Positions 6,280 to 10,516 of a DNA stretch of 10,516 nucleotides are shown here, one piece after another. The stretch covers positions 1-10,516 of the forward strand of contig JAEUJR010000217.1 in the NCBI GenBank assembly GCA_016793585.1, read 5' to 3'. The stretch comes from Archangium sp. (GTDB taxonomy: Bacteria; Myxococcota; Myxococcia; Myxococcales; Myxococcaceae). How positions within the stretch are numbered: the stretch's first letter is position 1; each line of letters begins with the position of its first letter. The notes beneath the pieces are model-generated. The model had not been told where the DNA came from and did not search any database. It saw only the letters and a list, made by a program, of their open reading frames with translations. Position numbers and translations under genes: made by a program.

Positions 6280-7227
6280 TCAGCGGGCAGGCAGATCGAA
6301 CAGCTCGACGAGCTCGTCTTCGCGCGTGAGCAGCGGGCGCGCGCGCAGGCTCGGCGCGGTGAAGTGATACGTGAGTCGAACGCGGTGGGTCGAAGGAGGC
6401 ACCTTCACGCGCACCGGCACGTTGGGGAGCAGCCGCGTGTCTTTCGCGATGACGACGCCCGGGCGGCCCTTCACATCGAAGCCTCGCTCGAGCTCGAGCC
6501 CGAAGCGCATCAGCGGCTCGTCATCGGCCCAGAGCACGAGGTGACGAAAGACGTCTCCGGTGGGCACGCGGTGGCCGACGTTCTGGGCGGTGAGCGTGGC
6601 TACGCCTGCGCGCACGTCGAGCGTCACCGAGCTTCGAAGGAACTCGAGGTCGTGCGCGCCACGAACGCGATGCGAGGCCTTCGGCATGTGACAGGCCTGG
6701 CAGGTCTGAGCGCCGCCCCACTCGCGCCACTCACACAGCGTCGTCTGCATCGGCAGATCGTTCAGCACCGTGACGCCGTCGATCACCGCGTGGCCGCCGA
6801 ACTCGTGACAGGTGCCGCAGAACTCGCTCGTGCGCAGCGCGGGTTCGTGACGCACCGGGTGCCCATAGCTCGTCGAGTCTGGCCGAGGGGAAAGCACCAC
6901 GCCGTCGCGCACGTGGCAGACCGCGCAGGTGATGCCGTCATGAACGGGCGAGTCCGATCGCAGCGGCCGCTTCGCCTGGCGGAGCTGCGCGTCGAGCGGC
7001 CCATGACAGATGAGGCACCGCTGATGCGGCTCGGCCGAGAACCCGTCGAGGAAGACGCGGTTCGTGAGGCTGGCGCGGTGGGCCGACTGGCTCCACTCCT
7101 TCGCGCGTTCGGGGTGACACTCGGCGCAGGCCGCAGCGGCTGGCGCGTCGAGCTTCAACGGCCGCGTGAACCCCGCCACGTCGAACCCTGGCTGGGCCAG
7201 CACGAGCGTGGTGAGTAGCGCGATCAC
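6280..7227 (-). CDS. pentaheme cytochrome c family protein
   Basis: A 315-residue exported protein with five CxxCH haem c attachment sites: CAECH 34-38, CLICH 71-75, CAVCH 101-105, CGTCH 137-141 and CQACH 176-180. The last is followed by Met-Pro, a usual feature of multihaem c554-like proteins (PF13435-like). Residues 196-315 hold no haem motif and look like a beta-sandwich domain (TAQNVGHRVPTGD at 213-225). The protein would transfer electrons in the periplasm or at the outer surface; redox partner unknown. The N-terminus MIALLTTLVLAQ is a short signal sequence with no positive charge. GTG 7225-7227 overlaps the previous stop as GTGA, showing translational coupling to the glycan-binding-domain gene. 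The frame is open further, to 7377, but that lies wholly inside the upstream gene. Confidence 0.9.
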   Translation of the reverse strand: MIALLTTLVLAQPGFDVAGFTRPLKLDAPAAAACAECHPERAKEWSQSAHRASLTNRVFLDGFSAEPHQRCLICHGPLDAQLRQAKRPLRSDSPVHDGITCAVCHVRDGVVLSPRPDSTSYGHPVRHEPALRTSEFCGTCHEFGGHAVIDGVTVLNDLPMQTTLCEWREWGGAQTCQACHMPKASHRVRGAHDLEFLRSSVTLDVRAGVATLTAQNVGHRVPTGDVFRHLVLWADDEPLMRFGLELERGFDVKGRPGVVIAKDTRLLPNVPVRVKVPPSTHRVRLTYHFTAPSLRARPLLTREDELVELFDLPAR

Positions 7228-8687
7228 TTCTTCGCGCGTGGAAGGAACGTCGAGGTGATGGAGCGAATACCCTCGTTCTCCTGAAGCCCTTCGATGCCCT
7301 CGGGGTCGTTCCGAATCGAGAGCAACAGCCGCCGGGTGATCTGGCTGATCTTTCCGTCGACCACAGCGAGCGACCACGCTCCGGCCGACTGGCTGATCGC
7401 GGTACGCGTCTCGGGCGGGTAGTCCTTCGGGTTGGTGCCCGCCTCCAGCATGCGGCCACCGCCCGAGACCTCGAACTCCTCGCGCCAGAACGCCAGGCGT
7501 CGCAGCAGGCCGTCGTCACCCCACTCGAGCAGCAACCACGTCGTGATCTCGTAGTCGGCACGCTCGAACACGACCTCGACGTGCTTCGCGAATGCGCGCC
7601 TCGGAGCCGTGGCCGTGCCTTCGAGCAGCTTCATCGTCGACAGCGCGGCCTCACGAGGAACCGCCGTGTCGCGCTTCACTGGCCGCAGCGTCAGCGTCAG
7701 CTCGGGCTTGCTCGCCTCGAAGAGCGTGAGGTCGGTCGCCCGAACGAGCGGCAGCACCTCGGGCAGGAAGAGATCTTCGAGCCCATCTGGCATGCGCGGC
7801 GACGTCTTCGACGAGACCGAGAACCAGGCTCCTCCTTTTGGGTCTTTCACGAGGGCGCGCAGCGCCTTGAAGGTCGCTGGGTCGAACCCGTCGGGCAACG
7901 TTCCTCGATCGATCAACGCGTCGAGCTCGACGAACTTCGGGTTCTTCACGCCCTTGAGGAAGCCGCCCTCGCCGTTCGGCTCCGAGACCGAGGTGTAGCG
8001 GCGAGCGAGCTCGCTCGACTCGTCCTTCACGGCCCACGAGGTCGACGCGAATGGGTACGTCGTGGGCAACGAGCCGAAGTACTTCGCCGCAGCGAGACGC
8101 TCCTTCTTCCACGCGAGCATGGCGGCGCGCTTCGCCTCTTCGACGCGCTTGTCGTACGGCACGTCGCTGTCGACGAAGAGCTGCAGGTCCGAGATACAGG
8201 TGTCGCGGTACTTCGTGCCGGCCTTCACGGCGTTGATGGTGATGGTGACCGATGCGAGCCCGCCCGTGAGCGGCACCTCGAACGTCTGTGAACCCCACTT
8301 CGGCGCGACCTCGAGCACCTTCGCCCCCGACTGCGTGTCCTGCGCGTCACGCACGACGACCTCGAGCGCCGTCGGAACTCCGTTCGCCGTGAAGAGCGCC
8401 TTCGACTTCTGGTAGCCGGGCGTGATCACCAACCGCAGCGCGCGCGCCTTGTTCAGCGCCGAGACCTTCACGGTGAGCGACTGACCGAGACCATCACCAT
8501 CGACACCTTCGACCCACGCCGTCGCCGGGTCGTCATCGAGCACGTACGTCGGGTGGTAGTTCTCCTGGTACTTGTTCCAGTTGCTCTCGAGAAAGCTGGT
8601 GGCGGTCGCGCGCTCGGCGTGAAGGCGCTTGAAGTCGGCGCTCGCGACGCTGGCCGTCAGCGCCACGGAAAGAAGGACGAGTCTCAT
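7224..8687 (-). CDS. secreted protein with NADase-type glycan-binding (discoidin-like) domain
   Basis: A 487-residue exported protein. MRLVLLSVALTASVASA is a standard Sec signal with cleavage expected after residue 17. Residues about 22-172 match the NADase-type glycan-binding domain: NYHPTYVLDDDPATAWVEG (43-61), GDGLGQSLTV, LVITPGYQKSKALFTANG (86-103) and a closing KYRDTCISDLQLF (159-171). A Lys/Arg/Ala-rich helical linker follows (178-202). The last ~285 residues are beta-rich towards the end (ITTWLLLEWGDDGLLRRLAF, 381-400) and I recognise no family for them. There is no catalytic or haem motif. The domain suggests attachment to a carbohydrate surface. The start is ATG 8685-8687, just before the signal peptide. 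The frame remains open to 8777, but that would overlap the divergent gene and bury the signal. It is the first gene of the minus-strand set and shares a GTGA overlap with the cytochrome gene. Confidence 0.85.
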   Translation of the reverse strand: MRLVLLSVALTASVASADFKRLHAERATATSFLESNWNKYQENYHPTYVLDDDPATAWVEGVDGDGLGQSLTVKVSALNKARALRLVITPGYQKSKALFTANGVPTALEVVVRDAQDTQSGAKVLEVAPKWGSQTFEVPLTGGLASVTITINAVKAGTKYRDTCISDLQLFVDSDVPYDKRVEEAKRAAMLAWKKERLAAAKYFGSLPTTYPFASTSWAVKDESSELARRYTSVSEPNGEGGFLKGVKNPKFVELDALIDRGTLPDGFDPATFKALRALVKDPKGGAWFSVSSKTSPRMPDGLEDLFLPEVLPLVRATDLTLFEASKPELTLTLRPVKRDTAVPREAALSTMKLLEGTATAPRRAFAKHVEVVFERADYEITTWLLLEWGDDGLLRRLAFWREEFEVSGGGRMLEAGTNPKDYPPETRTAISQSAGAWSLAVVDGKISQITRRLLLSIRNDPEGIEGLQENEGIRSITSTFLPRAKK

Positions 8688-8691
8688 GTCG

Positions 8692-8720
8692 ATGACTGTA
8701 GAGCGCACTCCGGGCATAAG
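8692..8720 (+). promoter_or_regulatory. possible promoter for the Rsm22-like gene
   Basis: ATGACT (8692-8697, 4 of 6 to TTGACA), a 17-bp spacer and CATAAG (8715-8720, 4 of 6 to TATAAT) precede ATG 8728 by 7 nt, so transcription would start at or next to the start codon. No Shine-Dalgarno lies before this ATG. Weak motifs, argued from spacing. Confidence 0.3.
8695..8700 (-). promoter_or_regulatory. possible -10 element for the glycan-binding-domain gene
   Basis: TACAGT on the minus strand ends 7 nt before ATG 8687, which has no Shine-Dalgarno. No -35 match is seen 16-18 bp upstream. It overlaps the -35-like hexamer of the opposite gene, so the two promoters, if real, would share DNA. Confidence 0.25.
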
Positions 8721-8727
8721 TGCCGCC

Positions 8728-9924
8728 ATGTCGTCCGATGCGGCGCGTGATCTCGAAGCGTGGATTCCCCGGCTCATCTCGGTGTGGCGCGCTCACCGTG
8801 CGTCACGCTCGAAGGGCGGGTCCCGGCACCCGCAACAGCACCGCGGCCGGCCGCAGTTCGAAGAGAACGAGCCGACGACGAGGCTGACGCCGCAAGAGGT
8901 GAAAGAGGTCGGCGCCGGCATCAAGCGGCTCTCACACGGCCTGACGCGCGAACGGGAGCTCGCTGGCGCGAAGTACATGGACGACCCGGCGCTGCTCGGC
9001 GCCTACCTGCTCTTCTACTGGCCGGTCTCATACGCGCAGTCGCGCTCGTTGCTGTCGGAGCTGCCCGCACGGCCGCGCTCGCTGCTCGATCTCGGCTCTG
9101 GGCCCGGCCCGCTCGCGTTCGCTGGCATCGACGCAGGCGCCTCCGAGACCATCGCCGCCGATCGCAGCAAACCTGCGCTCGAGCTCGCCCGTCAGCTCGC
9201 CATCGAAGCCTCGGAGGCGCTCGGCACCCGCGAGTGGAGCCCTGAACGCGCGCTGCCCGAAGGCCGCTTCGACGTCATCACCATGGGCCACGTGCTCAAC
9301 GAGCTGTTCAACGGCGACATCGAGAAGCGCGCCGCGCTCGTCGAAAAGGTGCTCGAGCGCGTGAAGCCGGGCGGCTCACTCGTGGTGATGGAGCCCGCGT
9401 TGCGTGACACGTCTCGAGCCCTGCTGCAGGTGCGAGACGTGCTCGTCGCCAGGGGCTACGCGGTGCGCGCGCCGTGTCTGTTCCGAGGCGCCTGCCCTGC
9501 CCTCATCAAGCCGTCCGACTGGTGTCACGCCGAGCGGCAGTGGCGCATGCCGCAACTCACCGAGACGCTCGCGAGAACGGCTGGGCTGCACAAAGAATCG
9601 CTCAAGATGAGCTACCTCGTGCTCGCGCCGAAGGGTGAGACCTGGGCAGAGCCTCCTGCCGGGCGCGTGCTGCGCATCGTCTCGGAGCCGCTCGAAGGAA
9701 AAGGCCGCCAGCGCCTCATGGGCTGTGGACCCGAAGGCCGCATCGGCCTCGCGTTGCAGGACAAACACCGCAACGACGGCAACGCGAAGTTCTTCTACCT
9801 GCAGCGCGGCGAGGTGATTCGCATCGGCGGTGTGGTGGACGAAAAAGGCGACGGCGCCGGCCTGAACGATCAATCGACGGTGGAGCTCATCGCGCGCGCC
9901 GGGCAGGCCGTGTCGAAGCCCTGA
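8728..9924 (+). CDS. Rsm22/METTL17-type SAM-dependent methyltransferase, ribosomal small subunit
   Basis: A 398-residue cytoplasmic protein of the Rsm22 family (PF09243), relatives of mitochondrial METTL17, which acts in small ribosomal subunit assembly. The methyltransferase core shows YLLFYWPVSYAQSRSLL (93-109), the SAM motif LLDLGSGPGPLAFAG (119-133), DVITMGHVLNEL (182-193) and PGGSLVVMEPA (214-224). It has exactly four cysteines: 250 and 256 (CLFRGACP), 266 (DWCH) and 333 (MGCGPEG). They match the family pattern for a [4Fe-4S] cluster. Residues 22-45 are a basic, probably flexible stretch. The C-terminal ~80 residues form a small beta-rich tail. ATG 8728 is chosen because it avoids overlap with the divergent gene. 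ATG 8686, in frame with AGAAGGA at 8671-8677 8 nt before it, would add 14 residues and overlap that gene by 2 nt. Exact RNA target unknown. Confidence 0.88.
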   Translation: MSSDAARDLEAWIPRLISVWRAHRASRSKGGSRHPQQHRGRPQFEENEPTTRLTPQEVKEVGAGIKRLSHGLTRERELAGAKYMDDPALLGAYLLFYWPVSYAQSRSLLSELPARPRSLLDLGSGPGPLAFAGIDAGASETIAADRSKPALELARQLAIEASEALGTREWSPERALPEGRFDVITMGHVLNELFNGDIEKRAALVEKVLERVKPGGSLVVMEPALRDTSRALLQVRDVLVARGYAVRAPCLFRGACPALIKPSDWCHAERQWRMPQLTETLARTAGLHKESLKMSYLVLAPKGETWAEPPAGRVLRIVSEPLEGKGRQRLMGCGPEGRIGLALQDKHRNDGNAKFFYLQRGEVIRIGGVVDEKGDGAGLNDQSTVELIARAGQAVSKP

Positions 9925-9926
9925 CT

Positions 9927-10516
9927 TCAGCCGACGACGCGATTGCGGCCGCTCTTCTTCGCCTTGTACAGGTTCTGATCGGCCAGCTTGATGAACTGGA
10001 GCGGCTCGGTCATGTCGCCCGTGAGATCGGACACCCCCAGCGAGATCGTCACGGGAATGTCCTTGTTCTCGAAGCTGAAGCGATGGTCTTCGACCATCTT
10101 GCGAACCTTCTCGGCGAACTTGCGCGCGTTCTCGGGGCCCGCCTCGGGCATCACCACCGCGAACTCTTCACCGCCGTATCGCGCGAAGCACTCTTCGCGG
10201 CGAATGCGCGGCCGCAGCGTCTGCGCGAGCTCGCGCAGCACGTAGTCACCGGCGAGGTGCCCGTTGGTGTCGTTGATCGTCTTGAAGTGATCGATGTCGA
10301 ACATGATGAGCGAGAGCGATCGGTTGTACCGATGGCACCGGCCCATCTCGCGCTCGAGGTACTCGAGGAAGTAGCGCTTGTTGTTGATCTGGGTGAGGCC
10401 GTCCGAGATCGTCAGCTGGTAGATCTCTTCGTGGTACAGCGTCTCGATGTTCCCGCCCTGCAGGAACTTGAAGATCGCGCCACCGACCTTCACCAGATCG
10501 CCCGAGCGCAGCGCCT
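9927..10516 (-). CDS. diguanylate cyclase (GGDEF), N-terminus cut by window edge; probable FHA-GGDEF protein
   Basis: The minus-strand frame is open to base 10516, so the 5' end lies outside. A GTG at 10491-10493 is a possible but unlikely start, because the upstream codons (ALRSGDL) and [10 protein letters not shown] look like the last strands of an FHA domain, which often precedes GGDEF in myxobacteria. Counting from that GTG, the cyclase has [12 protein letters not shown] (31-42), [19 protein letters not shown] (65-83), an intact active-site loop GGEEF (107-111) and a normal C-terminal KSGRNRV. It should make cyclic di-GMP from two GTP. The allosteric I-site, usually RxxD, reads RREE (98-101), with Glu in place of Asp, so product inhibition may be weakened. 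An FHA part would bind phosphothreonine partners. The gene converges on the Rsm22-like gene with a 2-nt gap, leaving no room for a separate terminator. Confidence 0.93.
   Translation of the reverse strand, partial: ALRSGDLVKVGGAIFKFLQGGNIETLYHEEIYQLTISDGLTQINNKRYFLEYLEREMGRCHRYNRSLSLIMFDIDHFKTINDTNGHLAGDYVLRELAQTLRPRIRREECFARYGGEEFAVVMPEAGPENARKFAEKVRKMVEDHRFSFENKDIPVTISLGVSDLTGDMTEPLQFIKLADQNLYKAKKSGRNRVVG

Noticed and set aside
5596..7218. 540-codon plus-strand open frame
   Set aside because: It lies opposite the ABC ATPase and cytochrome genes, whose Walker and CxxCH motifs prove the minus strand codes. Arg/Val/Glu/His-biased shadow.
7228..7377. N-terminal extension of the cytochrome
   Set aside because: It lies inside the upstream gene, would bury the signal sequence and adds Arg-rich residues. 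The GTGA overlap fits the shorter start better.
8688..8777. N-terminal extension of the glycan-binding-domain protein
   Set aside because: It would place 30 residues before a textbook signal peptide and overlap the divergent gene.
1..10516. tRNA, rRNA, CRISPR, insertion sequence, toxin-antitoxin or phage-defence genes
   Set aside because: I looked for CCA-ended cloverleaf sequences, regularly spaced repeats, transposase motifs and small paired genes and saw none; nearly all bases lie in the eleven genes listed.

Overview
The window is GC-rich, very gene-dense bacterial DNA that looks like a myxobacterium (phylum Myxococcota). The best taxonomic marker is the small minus-strand gene at 1130-1666, which reads as a DUF2378/TIGR02265 protein, a paralogous family known essentially from Myxococcales. 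An HDOD protein, an FHA-GGDEF type diguanylate cyclase and a secreted protein with an NADase-type glycan-binding domain fit the same group. There are eleven protein genes (nine complete, two cut by the window edges). I saw no RNA gene, insertion sequence, CRISPR array or phage gene. Non-coding DNA totals only about 200 bp, and no stretch over 75 bp lacks a gene.

Left block (1-1666, minus strand): a DUF2378 gene is followed 19 nt later by an HDOD-domain signalling protein that runs off the left edge. A 74-nt divergent spacer (1667-1740) holds a perfect 8-bp inverted repeat. Next come two plus-strand alpha/beta hydrolases of different subfamilies: a probably exported 235-residue one (1741-2448) and a 391-residue lipase/PGAP1-like one without a signal peptide (2476-3651).

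Central block (3630-8687, minus strand), in transcription order: a secreted protein with an NADase-type glycan-binding domain, a five-CxxCH multiheme cytochrome c, an ABC ATPase with an LSLGER signature, and two paralogous ABC-2 (DUF990/PF06182-like) permeases. Four of the five genes join a neighbour through a 1-4 nt stop/start overlap; only the cytochrome-to-ATPase junction has a gap (45 nt). The last three genes form a complete exporter with a heterodimeric membrane part. The first two are an exported pair. Whether all five share one task is an inference from gene order.

Right block: across a 40-nt divergent spacer lies a plus-strand Rsm22/METTL17-type methyltransferase whose only four cysteines sit where the family's iron-sulfur cluster is bound. 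It ends 2 nt from a convergent minus-strand diguanylate cyclase whose N-terminus (end of a probable FHA domain) is cut by the right edge.

Several genes lack a Shine-Dalgarno and instead have a TATAAT-like hexamer 6-7 nt before the start codon, which hints at leaderless transcripts. The strongest leads are the cytochrome/glycan-binding/ABC-exporter module, the four-cysteine Rsm22 protein and the dyad in the divergent spacer.
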